From the NCBI GenBank assembly GCA_001600355.1, contig BCJU01000002.1:3162001-3226000 (forward strand): a stretch of DNA of 64,000 nucleotides. Reading direction: 5' to 3'. Origin of the DNA: Meira nashicola (lineage: Eukaryota; Basidiomycota; Exobasidiomycetes; Exobasidiales; Brachybasidiaceae). A program made the position numbers and the translations under genes. The notes beneath the pieces were generated by a model. The model had not been told where the DNA came from. It searched no databases and was given only the letters and a program-made list of their open reading frames with translations. The first letter of the stretch is position 1, and the number at the start of each line of letters is the position of its first letter. Positions 49,155 through 59,623 of this stretch are shown here, piece after piece.

Positions 49155-52115
49155 ATGACATCCGTGTCGTCCAATGATGGATCTTCTCGATCACAACGGT
49201 TCGCATTCGTTACATTAGTCACAACAGATCATTATCTTCCAGGTGCATTAGTTCTCGTTCATTCACTTCGACAAGCTCATACAACAATCTCAAAGCCAGC
49301 AGGAGCTTTAACTCCTGCCGATTTAGCAAATTTAGGAGCAGCAGGTTTATCGAATCGAACATCGATTGATAAAAAAGTTGATTTGGTTTGTTTGGTTACG
49401 CCTGCAACGATTAGCGTTCGAACAGTGAAGACTTTAGTTCGATATTTTGACAAAGTTGTAGGAGTTGAACCGTTAAGCTTTTCAAGTTTAGCAGCTGCAA
49501 AAGCAAACGAAAGAGGAAATCCAAAAGATCGTAATTCAGCTGAAGCAAAATCAGCAAGAAAAGTACGTAATGAAACACGCAAAAAATTAGCACTTTTAGG
49601 TAGACCCGATCTTGGAGAAACATCTGGAGCTGCACTCACAAAGTTACATGCTTGGCGTTTGACAGGATACGATAAAATCGTCTTTCTAGATGCCGACATT
49701 CTCGTCCTTCGTCCAATCGCACATCTTTTCAGCATCACATCGCCTCTAGCTGCTTCACCCGATATAGGATGGCCGGATGCTTTCAATTCAGGCTTGATGG
49801 TTTTAACGCCTAGCTTGACAACATTTTCCGCTATGCGAGAGTTTGCAATCCAATATGGTAGCTGGGATGGAGCTGATCAAGGATTTTTGAATGACTTTTT
49901 CGGTGGCGAACAAGGTAGCAGTGATACCGGACCCGGAGGAGGTTGGCAAAGATTACCCTTCCGATACAATGTCACTCCTAATGCCGGCTATACTTTTGCA
50001 CCAGCATATGAACGTTATGGCTCAGGGATCATGACCGCTCATTTCATCGGTCAACATAAGCCATGGAATCGACCTAAGCCTAATGCACCTTCTTCTCGAT
50101 CATCAAACAATCAGTCTCCTGCAAATTATGATTCTTTGCTCTACAGATGGCATGTAGCATTTGAAGAATGTTATCCTCAAGTTGTGCAAATGAAGAATGG
50201 TTTGGCTGATGTCATTCATACAGAACGCGGAGTTGAGGTCGTGGAAAAACCGTTCACTGTACCTTCCTACAAAGCAGTTTGGGATTTAGAAGGAAGAGGG
50301 GATGCTTCATCTCATTCTTCAGGCACAGAATCTTCATCAAAGAGATCATCCATTCAGCGTATTAGAGGAGTTCGTTCGCAATCCCTCTTTCGTGGAGCAG
50401 GTCAAGCAGAAGATTTGAAAGAAATGTTTAGTCCAGCAGTTATTGCAGCCAGTGCAGCGGCTGAATTGGAAAGTTTAGCAGCAAATCCCAACGTTATTCC
50501 CAATGAAGGTATCTATATAAGCTTACCTTTGGATAATCGAACGAGTCTCATGGCAGCCGAATTAGACAGTGGAGACGATGATGATCGTTCTTCTGATAGT
50601 GATAAAACGCTCCATCAATCTCCGCCGATTGATAATGCTCGAGTTCAAACTATTTCTATCCCAACTAATCATGACGACAATCGTGCCAGTGGTGAATGGT
50701 CTCCGCCAAAAGTATCTTGGGATCCCGCTCGTGAACCGCCGCCATTGGGAGGTGGATCGTCAGAATATCAAATGCGTGTACCTGTTGATGCGTTTTATGT
50801 GAATGCATGGGATCAATCTTTAGCCGAACAAAGACGCAATGCAAACTTTCACAGTTCCGAAGTACGAAGTGAATCACAAAAGCGAACGTTGCATAAATTA
50901 CAAAGAGAGCATTTCTTTGATAATTTAGGAAGCGTTCAACCGGATATTCGTAAAGTGAAAGCCGTTTTTCCATGGGAGTCAAATTCGGCAAAACATACAT
51001 CTTTACGTTCCTTTCCAGATGAACCAGCGAGTGTTACACCTGGAAGTAGCGATATGCAAGCAAGTCATGAAGCTGGAAGTAGTGTAACACTAGAAGGTGG
51101 TTCTAATAATGAAGATACCTCTCCCGAACGTACAGGAGATCAACCTGAACAAACACGCAAGGGAGGTTTTCCTGCTGTGATAACTTATTCTAATGCTTGG
51201 GATCAGATCGATCTTCGAGGTAAAGGAGCACGTAAAGCTAATAATGGTAATAATACTCATAATTCTCGTGCAGTGCAAGCTCAAGTGGACCAAAATCATC
51301 GCGGTACACAAACAAAGAAAGAAGGAAGAAGTAAAGCAATGACTTTTGTTCCACAAAGCAATAATGGTGGTCATCATGAAGGACAAGATACTGTATCTGC
51401 TGATCAAAGTGGAGACGGTGATAATGAAAGCAGTTCTTCATCTGATGAAGAAGTGGAAAGAGGAGGAAATTCTTGGAGAAGGGAAGGACCAGGACCTGGA
51501 TATCAACGTAGAGTAGAATCATATCAAATCCTTTCTCGAAGTCCAAGACACACTCAACAACAGCTAGCTACAAGTCCTTCATTATCTCATTATTCACACG
51601 TTGGACAACATGATCATCATCATCACTCTCATTCTTTACATGGAAGTGGCACAAATCTTGGTTTTGGCGGTAGTAGTGATTTGCTTGGTGGAGAATTATC
51701 ACGTACACGATCTCGATCATCCTCTAATGCAAGCAATGGTCAACATTCATCAATACCAAATTATGTCAATGCACCTCCACCCTTGCGTACCTTTTATCCG
51801 CGTTACGATGGCAGAAGTAGTCCTCTTAACGAAGAAGGATTTTCTTCTTTGTCAATGCCTTATGAGCAATTGCTAGCATCACATGATCGTAATGGAAGAA
51901 GAAGGATGGGAATTCGAACACCAACGGCTTCTCAACCTGGTTCGGCAAATAATAGTGGAAGTTCAAGTCCAATCTTTCCGAGTTCCACTCCTACAAACTT
52001 AAGTCCAAATCATTCACGTCATGACCTTTCATTGTTAACGCGTCATTCTAATTCACAATTCGGATCTCGTTCTCTCCGTCGAGGCAATCAATCACAAAAT
52101 CGTCCTTTTATGTGA
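49155..52115 (+). CDS. Glycogenin (GT8) with a long C-terminal extension
   Basis: A 986-residue single exon from the ATG at 49155. Residues about 14-330 form the GT8 fold: FAFVTLVTTDHYLPGALVLV, the ALTKLHAWRLTGYDKIVFLD block ending in the DAD manganese site, FNSGLMVL, GSWDGADQGFLNDFF and AHFIGQHKPW. Glycogenin primes glycogen by self-glucosylation on a Tyr; Tyr candidates lie around YTFAPAYERYG but were not assigned. The 650-residue tail is disordered and carries two copies of NAWDQ (near residues 550 and 680), a VFPWES motif (near 608) and a His-rich patch (HDHHHHSH). Such tails bind glycogen synthase and vary in fungi. Animal glycogenins are shorter (about 350 residues). Confidence 0.9.
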   Translation: MTSVSSNDGSSRSQRFAFVTLVTTDHYLPGALVLVHSLRQAHTTISKPAGALTPADLANLGAAGLSNRTSIDKKVDLVCLVTPATISVRTVKTLVRYFDKVVGVEPLSFSSLAAAKANERGNPKDRNSAEAKSARKVRNETRKKLALLGRPDLGETSGAALTKLHAWRLTGYDKIVFLDADILVLRPIAHLFSITSPLAASPDIGWPDAFNSGLMVLTPSLTTFSAMREFAIQYGSWDGADQGFLNDFFGGEQGSSDTGPGGGWQRLPFRYNVTPNAGYTFAPAYERYGSGIMTAHFIGQHKPWNRPKPNAPSSRSSNNQSPANYDSLLYRWHVAFEECYPQVVQMKNGLADVIHTERGVEVVEKPFTVPSYKAVWDLEGRGDASSHSSGTESSSKRSSIQRIRGVRSQSLFRGAGQAEDLKEMFSPAVIAASAAAELESLAANPNVIPNEGIYISLPLDNRTSLMAAELDSGDDDDRSSDSDKTLHQSPPIDNARVQTISIPTNHDDNRASGEWSPPKVSWDPAREPPPLGGGSSEYQMRVPVDAFYVNAWDQSLAEQRRNANFHSSEVRSESQKRTLHKLQREHFFDNLGSVQPDIRKVKAVFPWESNSAKHTSLRSFPDEPASVTPGSSDMQASHEAGSSVTLEGGSNNEDTSPERTGDQPEQTRKGGFPAVITYSNAWDQIDLRGKGARKANNGNNTHNSRAVQAQVDQNHRGTQTKKEGRSKAMTFVPQSNNGGHHEGQDTVSADQSGDGDNESSSSSDEEVERGGNSWRREGPGPGYQRRVESYQILSRSPRHTQQQLATSPSLSHYSHVGQHDHHHHSHSLHGSGTNLGFGGSSDLLGGELSRTRSRSSSNASNGQHSSIPNYVNAPPPLRTFYPRYDGRSSPLNEEGFSSLSMPYEQLLASHDRNGRRRMGIRTPTASQPGSANNSGSSSPIFPSSTPTNLSPNHSRHDLSLLTRHSNSQFGSRSLRRGNQSQNRPFM

Positions 52116-52482
52116 TTTATTTAACTATATACACCCTTATACACCCTTTCTCTTCTTTCTCTTACCTTCATGGTTTAACCTTTCGTAAAGGAGCAGATGC
52201 TGTACAATGATACCTTTTTTACATACATACGTATTTTTTGTGAAAACGAACGTGTGAAGGAGGACTGTATTGCCAGATAGATATTTCTTTGATTTAAAGC
52301 ACGCTATCAAAAGTATGTACCACAAAAAACCTGACTGCTTATACTCCCAATATACTCGAGCGGAGATGCCGGCGGGAAAGCATATTATCAGACGCTAGCT
52401 AGAAGGTGGAGAATTACTCACTTAATGAGTCAAGAGCATTCATCCTTCATTCTTACTGTGATCACCCGTTAAACTTAACAAA
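52116..52482. other. Intergenic, no gene seen
   Basis: About 370 bp: glycogenin 3' flank and promoter of the dehydrogenase gene. No RNA or protein gene recognised. Confidence 0.55.
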
Positions 52483-53439
52483 ATGGCATCAGCACTTTCA
52501 ATTGGAAAAGTTCAAGTAGGATGGGTGGGATTAGGAAATATGGGTAAATTGATGGCGATCAATTTGGCAAATGCATTGAATGAACAAGGTGCGCCAAAAT
52601 TAAAAGTATGGAATCGAACGAAGAGTAAGGGTGAAGAAGTTGTAAATGAATCAAAAGGTTCAGCAGAATCAATTAAAGAAGTTGAAGAAATTGGAGCAAA
52701 ATGCAAAATTATTTTTTCTTCTTTGGCAAATGATGAAGTTGTAAAGAACGTTTACGAACAATTATTTGATTCGGTAAAAAAGAATAAAAATTCAAACGTT
52801 TTATTTATTGAAACTAGTACAGTTTATCCAGATCTTACTACAACATTAGTAAAAGATGCAAAAGCTGTAAATGCAAACTTTGTCGCTGCTTTACCTTTCG
52901 GTCAACCACCAGTTGCAAAAACTGCTCAATTAGCATTCGCGATTGGTGGAGAAAAAGAATCCGTTGAATTAGCAAAACAATACATCGTACCACATATCGG
53001 AAGAATGGTATTCGAATTTGGGGAAGATCCATCAAAAGCATCAACGTTTAAATTGATTGGAAATTCAATCATTTTATCTACTGTTGAAATGATGACAGAA
53101 TCAATGACGCTTGCTGAAAAGACTGGAATAGGAGCAGATAGAGTTTTAGAATGGGTTGAAGCATTTTATCCTGCTCCTTCTGCTATTAATTATGCAACAA
53201 AGATTGCAAATTTGAAATTCGTCGCTTCAGGTGGTTTTGATTTACAAGGTGGCCTTAAAGATGCAACACATATCGCTAGACTCGGAAAGGAAAACGATTG
53301 TCAAATGCACATCGTCGAACAAGCAATCAAACACCTAAATACTACAATTGACCTAAACAAAGGTCAAGAAAATAAAGATTGGGCAGCATTAAGCGCTGCT
53401 CAGCGAGTTCAAAGTGGCCTAAAGCCATTTGAGAAGTAA
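52483..53439 (+). CDS. 3-hydroxyisobutyrate dehydrogenase-like beta-hydroxyacid dehydrogenase
   Basis: A 318-residue single exon from the ATG at 52483. The N-terminal Rossmann fold begins VQVGWVGLGNMGKLMAINLA (GxGxxG), followed by the beta-hydroxyacid dehydrogenase landmarks FSSLANDEVV, LFIETSTVYPD and LPFGQPPVAKTAQL. The catalytic Lys is in TFKLIGNSIILSTVEMM (K near residue 190, K-x-x-x-N pattern). The C-terminal half is helical, as in the NAD-binding_11 domain. Members oxidise small beta-hydroxyacids or reduce semialdehydes with NAD(P); the substrate is not known. There is no clear mitochondrial presequence, so it is probably cytosolic. It is convergent with VPS18, only 67 nt from its stop. 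Confidence 0.88.
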   Translation: MASALSIGKVQVGWVGLGNMGKLMAINLANALNEQGAPKLKVWNRTKSKGEEVVNESKGSAESIKEVEEIGAKCKIIFSSLANDEVVKNVYEQLFDSVKKNKNSNVLFIETSTVYPDLTTTLVKDAKAVNANFVAALPFGQPPVAKTAQLAFAIGGEKESVELAKQYIVPHIGRMVFEFGEDPSKASTFKLIGNSIILSTVEMMTESMTLAEKTGIGADRVLEWVEAFYPAPSAINYATKIANLKFVASGGFDLQGGLKDATHIARLGKENDCQMHIVEQAIKHLNTTIDLNKGQENKDWAALSAAQRVQSGLKPFEK

Positions 53440-53506
53440 GTCATGTGATCTTTTGCATTTGCAGTATTCTAGTGCACCTGTTGGTATATAAAAGTAAAAA
53501 ATGATA

Positions 53507-56500
53507 TCAAAGTTCCCATTCTTCCAATTCATTTGCATCTGTGACGAACGGTCTGTTGATTGCTTGTACAGATCCATCACACAAAATGCATGCGCTTGCC
53601 ACTAAGCCATCCAATTCCTCTCGTAGCTCAGCAATCCTTTGCTCTTCCTCCAACTTTCTTCCTCTACGAGCAATGTTCATTTGAGTTTTTTGGCCTGAGC
53701 GAATGATATTACCGTCTTCTTCTTGTTCAATATCGACTTTTCCATTTAGTACATCATCGAGACCAGCTGGTTTTGCACGTAAAGATGCAGTAGGATCAGC
53801 AAAAGGATCTAAAGGAGCTAAAGCCTTTCTACCACTTGCAACGCCAACGCTAACGCTTGCACTTATTGCTCCTACGATTGCGTCTGGTAAGATCAATTCT
53901 CGTAATTTATCCAATCCCAATAGATTCACTCCGTTTGTCACTGTACCCATACCGCCAGTGGCAGCTTTTTGTGCAGCTGCAAATGCAGCATTCGCCGTAC
54001 TATTCATCGAAGAAGCAACAGCTGCTGCATAAGATGGAGGCAGAGATGGTATCAAACCTCCCGTCAAAGACGATAATTCTTCCTGCAATATCAAAATCCT
54101 TCGAAGCGTACGAGGTGAAAGATATTTAGTCGTTTCAGAAACCAAGCAATCTGCATGGAAGGCATGATTACATGCAAAAACATAAAATTGTCTCTGCAAT
54201 ACCAATTCTTGACATACTCCGCATTTTTCATTTGCTTCAACACTAACGAATCGATTGGCAAGCTTTTGGGTATCAGCACGAATACTCTCTGCACTTTGTG
54301 TTGCAGCATCCATTTCCGATTTGAGCGTATCAATCTTTTGTGCATAATTCTCAAGAGCATTACAGATATCATCTTTGAATGTATCAATGACTGTGAAATC
54401 TGGAAAGAATGGCAAGATATCTTCGATCGATAATAAATCTGGTGCACGAGCCAAGAATGCCATTGCTGCTGCCAAATCGTTCTTTTCTTCTACAACGAAT
54501 CGTGCTACCTTTAACCATAATTGCTTACGTAGGCTTTGTCTGCCTTCTAATGTGTCCATCTGATTTCCTATGCCATTTATTGCGTTTTGTCCGTGTGAGT
54601 GATTACCAGTTTGGAATTGAATCGCATCTGCACATGTACATGCCAAATCCACATTGCCCGCTTGAATTGCCAAATCAACTGCATTCTCGAAATTACTCAT
54701 CTTTGCAAAAATGCGAACACAAGCTTCCGTCTTGCCAAAACTGCTACATGTCCTTAATGCGAAATCCAAGTCATAGTATGGTTGACCAGTAAGAGGATTA
54801 TTGACACTACTTGTCAGGAAAGGTATCAAGCCCGGATCGTCGTGCTTTGCCAGAAGTGATAATAAAAAGTTGTGCAGAGATGAGTCTGTTGCGCCATTGC
54901 GAACAATTGCCTGCAAATATTGTATCACATAATTTGGTTCCCCTTTAATTGACTTGTACAATGCCATTGCGGGAATCAATTTGCGTGGCGATAATCGCTC
55001 TTGCTTTGTCCAACTGTCAATAGTTTGTCGAGGTAAGTGTCTGATAAGAGTCGTAGCAAAGCGATAATATAGTTCGAGTGAATGTTGTCCTGTAATTGCA
55101 GACAATGCTTTCTCCCAATCTTCTTCTCGAATCCAATACTGCACAATACGATCATGCTCTCCCGTGATTGCAGCGAAGTGGAGTAGAAATTCTGCCCTTC
55201 CATGTTTGGTGATCAATCCAAAAATCGTTCTTCTATCTAAGTTATCTTTGTACGTGACTAAAAATTGTTTTAATTCGTCCTGAAGTAGATCCATCTCTAT
55301 TCGATAATTGTCTACATTTTGACTTGCTTCTTCGGCAGCTGCGACATCTTCTAAATCATTAATCTTGCCAAGATAGATCTCCACTAACCATGTTGCCAAC
55401 ATCATACGTTGAGTTAAATCACTTCTACGTAATCGCTCCAGACGCATCACCAAGAAGTATCGCAATGCATCACGCTCATTGCAGTCTAAAAACTGTAAAA
55501 CAATCTCTTCAAACGTACGCGAGAATGTTTGAGCATAGCACTGTGCAGCTTGAATGAATTTACCATCTCGAAAGAACAGATCTCCTTGCGATGAAAGCAC
55601 TTGTTCGCGTTGCAAAGTTGACTTTGCATACTTTAAAGCTTGTTCGTGATTATTTCTCTCGAGATAGATCCGCCATACATGACGATCTTCTTCTGTAATG
55701 ACCAATTCGAATATGCTTGAATCTGTATAGAGCCAATAAGAGCCCCTCGTAGTATCTACAGCCGTTCCAATCACCCTTTCGTTTGGTTGCAATGGTAAGC
55801 TTTCTTGAAAGACTACATGATCATCAAGGGATGAGATAGCCATCACACGATCGCGATAAAGAAGGACAAAGTGAAACTCTGTCAGTGCAGCGCTCAATGG
55901 TATTTCTGCAACCATTTCTCCTTCATTTTCGCCATCAGGTGAGTAAAGTGCCATTGCGGGGTAGGGCAGTAGATTTGCACTATCAATTACACTATCACCG
56001 ACTTGCTGATCGCCATAAGATATCAACCCATGGTAGATACCTGGTCCTGTCAACCATGCCAGTGCTTTTGCGTTTCTTTTTCCTTTCGGTGTCCATAGAT
56101 GAAGCTCAGAATAGGGCAGATCGCCTGGAAGTTCGGATTTTAGATTCGGGATTGCATCCGTTCGGTATGGTAAGAAGAGCTTATTGTATAGTGCTTCTGA
56201 ATCGCTAGAAGTATCACCTTCCGCTCTCGACTTCAATTCTCCAACAAATTCGTATATTCGTGTACTGGTTGTAGCAATGACGACAGCTCTAGATATCTGC
56301 GTAGATGGACCAAAGATCTCCGATACGAGTCCTGTTACAGGCTGTCTTTCAGACAAGCGAAATACGTGGTGTAAATATTTATCGACATCATTGCTTCCAC
56401 CAACCGTGTTCGCTGTCCTACGCGCAAATCGATCCAAGAAGTCACCTTCATCTCCATCAGAGGCACTGTTGGTCGTTAGCATTGTCTCATATAGATCTCC

Positions 56501-57290
56501 AGTTTGCGTCCCTATCAGAATCTCTTTTGTAGTGATTGTTGTTGGAGTTGATGCTCCAGATCCAGCTCTCTTATGTACCTTGTTTGAAGATTTATTTGAA
56601 GGGAAGGTTGAGCTAGAAGCTGATTGATTCCATGCAACACTTTCGATCACGAGACCTTTAAGTTTCGGTAATGCTTTTGCTTTTTTCCATCCACTGATCC
56701 AATAAAAATTTTCCCCGTTTCTTGTTGTGATGATCAGATGTTTTCCTGTTGGATCACTAAACATTTTGTGAGGTCCCATTAAAGATGGATCTGGAGCAGG
56801 TGCATTTCGTGCGCGTGGTAAAGGTGCCAATGGAATTTCAGCTTCTACCGTCTTTTCGGGATCGTCTAAATTGATTCGAACTATCCTTGGTAGCGGTGGC
56901 ATAGGTGCACCTTGAGCTAATCGTACCGGTGAAGGATAGTCGTACATGCACATCGTTAAAATATTAGAGGAAACCGTTAGAAGAGCCAAAGGAGCGGAAA
57001 AGGCATATTGAACTCTGCCTAGCTGAAAAATAGGTTGTGATGGATCTACATTACCACCGATGTCCACATCGTTTGATACAAAGCCAGTCTCTAGTGCTGT
57101 GACGGGTGCTAGATTATATCCATTATTTGCAGAAGATGATGAAGGGCCTTCATCTTGTTCGAAGCCTTGCCCAAAGGATCCATTATTGGGTTGCTGCTTT
57201 GATGTTTGAACGAAGCTGGAGAAGAAGAAAAGGTCAGCAAAGGGTTGATAGCTTTCTATCTCTGAGAAAAACTCACTCGTCAAACATCAT
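53507..57290 (-). CDS. VPS18: Vps18/Pep3, HOPS/CORVET tethering subunit, two exons
   Basis: Exon 1 is only 14 nt (57277-57290) and exon 2 is 53507-57215, with a 61-nt intron (57216-57276; GTGAGT, GCTGAC branch, CTCCAG). The protein is 1240 residues and starts MMFDDFVQTSKQ. Residues about 60-430 are beta-propeller-like (Pep3/Vps18 family; LGRVQYAFSAPLALLTVSSN, RIVRINLDDPEKTVE). The middle is helical clathrin-repeat-like, with ERNNHEQALKYAK and YAQTFSRTFEEIVLQFLD. A RING-type end begins KCGVCQELVLQRQFYVFACN with HAFHADCL near residue 1000; the second Cys pair (ACILCDG) follows about 215 residues later, after a long insertion. It acts at the vacuole and late endosome in membrane tethering. A start within the intron frame was not used because splicing gives the natural N-terminus. 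Confidence 0.93.
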
Positions 57291-57490
57291 CTCGGCATAA
57301 TCGAGCGAGGTGAACTTGGGATGGTATTGAGAAAGGATTAAAGGAGAATTAGAAGGAGTGTATGCTTAAGTCACGCGCACGGGGCACTAAATAAAGAGAT
57401 TCGGGCGGGGAATTTATCTGTGCAGGGTTAGGAATGCGTGATTTTAAGAATTATATTTTTCTAATTCTTCCATCATATCACTCAAACAAG

Positions 57491-58098
57491 ATGAAGGTAC
57501 GGCTACAAAACAGCATAGCAAATCTGATGTTCCTGGCAGGATTCATTGTCATCTTTTTATCAGTCATAGGTGCAAATGCAAAATCAACGAATCCATACTT
57601 GTGCAGATGTACTTGTTTCGGTACAAATACGACAGTCGTACCACTATTTTCACCTACCGATCCGCAAAATCCATGTACGACTTGTACTAGACAATTTTGT
57701 TTAAATCAAAGCTTAGAAGCATGTAGAGGAGCAAGGATCGAAAGACCAGATGCAGATACAGGTACAGGATGGGAAGGTGAAGTTTGGGCGAAATGCTTAA
57801 GACCTGATTCAGAAAGAGATAAAACAATCATTTCATTATACATTCTAGTTGTGATTGCATTATTAGCGTTCGCAGCTTTAAGAGATCGTTATCCTACTTG
57901 GATGGAGGTGAGTATATTGAGAAATGTGATGATAGAATGAATCTATTGCTAAACAAATCTATCCTACAGGATCCACGTTTGCAAGGACCACAAAGCGTTT
58001 ATCGTGCTGTTGTCAATTCGCCTTGGTTACAAAGTATCGGAGGTGGACGAGCAGGAGGTGGTGGTGGAGCAACAGGTTCTCAAAGAAGGCGGAGATAG
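57491..58098 (+). CDS. Cys-rich secretory/ER membrane protein, unknown family
   Basis: Exon 1 is 57491-57907 and exon 2 is 57970-58098, with a 62-nt intron (57908-57969; GTGAGT...CTACAG), giving 181 residues. The N-terminus is a signal peptide (NLMFLAGFIVIFLSVIGANA). The luminal part has eight Cys in close patterns (LCRCTCFGTN, then NPCTTCTRQFCLNQSLEACR, then AKC). A second membrane segment (SLYILVVIALLAFAAL) is followed by a cytosolic tail ending in GGGRAGGGGGATG and RRRR, the latter a possible ER retrieval-like basic end. An ATG 57 nt upstream (57434) is also in frame; the one at 57491 is favoured because it gives a proper signal peptide. I do not recognise the family. Confidence 0.72.
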
Positions 58099-58151
58099 TC
58101 ATGTATGAATATGTCAAGATCATCAATGTATTTTTAATTTTGATTTATGGA

Positions 58152-59330
58152 TTATGCCAATGAGTCCGGTCGAATTGAATCGCGAACTCTACGGAAGAAG
58201 AGTGAAGCAGTTTCCGGCTTGAGTCCGATTTCATTTCCACGATATTGTTCAGGTAATCGTTCGATCAAAGCTTCGTCTGAGAGATGTTCTACGGGACCTA
58301 AGTAACGTAACTTGTCATTTGTTTTCGCAATTGAGACTGTCAGGACACCTTTGGGTACAGAAGCTGCACTCTTTTGTGCCTGTTTCTTTGCTTCGACATG
58401 TGCATTTGTACTTTCATATATGCTCACATTCCATTTGTTATTGTCAGAAATACTAATATCAATCCCACTGAGCGATTCAAGTAGGAATATTTTGGATTGA
58501 TATTCGCGTATTTGATCTTTCAACTTTGACAGTTCAAGATCCTTTTGTAATGTATTTCCTCTGACTTGATCTAACTCTGATTGAATAGAGCTCATGTTTA
58601 AACTGTGTCCTACTTGTTTGCTTGCGCCATTCTGTTTGCTGGTGACAGATGAAGAAGAATGCGATGGTGAACTAGGGCTTAGAACAGGCTCGTCCCAAGC
58701 TAATTTTTCTTGTCCATTTGTTCCTTCAGCATTCTTTCTATTATGAGAAACAAGCAAGAGATTAGGATCAGATTTATCAGAAGTTCTTATTTCTTCCCAA
58801 ATCTTTTTCTTATCGAAACCTTTCATCGCTTTATCAAAATCAAAATCTTCTTCTAAATCTGATTCTGCACTTGTGGTTGATTTTTTTCCTTTACCTGCTT
58901 TTCCAGTTTGTTTAGCGGGATTTATTTCTGGAGTTCCTGTTCGATTTCCTTTTTTCAAAGATTGTTTCTTTGGTATTCCTCTTTCGCTAAAAGATGCTTG
59001 CATTGCTGCCGGTGCAGTTGGAATTGGTTTTGCATGATGCTTTGGCATAGAAGGAGTTTGTGATCTACCATCTGAGCTAGACGATGTTCCTGCAGTAGCA
59101 TTTGCATATGAGATCACGGCAGGATCTGATGGGGGAGGTGGTGGTGGTGGGGCATTATCTACTATCTGTACATCGGCAATTTCTCCCCTGGTGATTGTTA
59201 TTCTTGATCCTGTTCCATCTTGTTCGATTGATAAACTTCCTGTATTTCCGTCAATGTGTATAATCTTTCCTTCCAAATCTCCACCTCTTTGCAATCGTAT
59301 AGATACCCTAGATCCTATAAAGGACGACAT
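58152..59330 (-). CDS. Edc3-like LSm-FDF protein with Csm1/Pcs1-like C-terminal domain
   Basis: One 392-residue single exon. Residues 1-60 are an Edc3-type LSm domain (FIGSRVSIRL, then ITRGEIADVQIVD), 60-70 are poly-Pro, and 158-198 form an FDF domain (EEDFDFDKAMKGFDKKKIWE, then LLVSHNR). These would place it in the mRNA decapping complex (P bodies), binding Dcp2-type partners. In place of the YjeF_N domain expected at the C-terminus of Edc3, residues 248-285 form a coiled coil and 280-386 look like the Csm1/Pcs1 globular domain: LLESLSGIDIS, RYLGPVEHL, ALIERLPEQYRGNEIGLKPE and FFRRVRDSI. The fold match is by pattern and could also be a Spc25-like RWD domain. The N-terminal half is well supported, the C-terminal assignment is moderate. 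Confidence 0.85.
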   Translation of the reverse strand: MSSFIGSRVSIRLQRGGDLEGKIIHIDGNTGSLSIEQDGTGSRITITRGEIADVQIVDNAPPPPPPPSDPAVISYANATAGTSSSSDGRSQTPSMPKHHAKPIPTAPAAMQASFSERGIPKKQSLKKGNRTGTPEINPAKQTGKAGKGKKSTTSAESDLEEDFDFDKAMKGFDKKKIWEEIRTSDKSDPNLLLVSHNRKNAEGTNGQEKLAWDEPVLSPSSPSHSSSSVTSKQNGASKQVGHSLNMSSIQSELDQVRGNTLQKDLELSKLKDQIREYQSKIFLLESLSGIDISISDNNKWNVSIYESTNAHVEAKKQAQKSAASVPKGVLTVSIAKTNDKLRYLGPVEHLSDEALIERLPEQYRGNEIGLKPETASLFFRRVRDSIRPDSLA

Positions 59331-59623
59331 CTTTGTGAGGGGATGATGACAAGATTCAACCAGTGTAATTTACCATTTCTCTCCACCTTTTAATTTCCGA
59401 TTTGGCGTAATATCAATTGTGTAGCACACAACGAAGCTATTCATACGAACAGTCTAGAAGTCACGCGCCAAAATACACTGCTTTTAAGCGTGCTTGAAAG
59501 AAAAAAAAAAGTTACACGCCCGAAAGTGGTAAAAATGAAAATGTGTAATCTTCTAGTTTTTCTTGTAATTGCAGAAATGCATTTACACTCTTTCTTCCAT
59601 CTCACCTATCACAAGTAATCACA

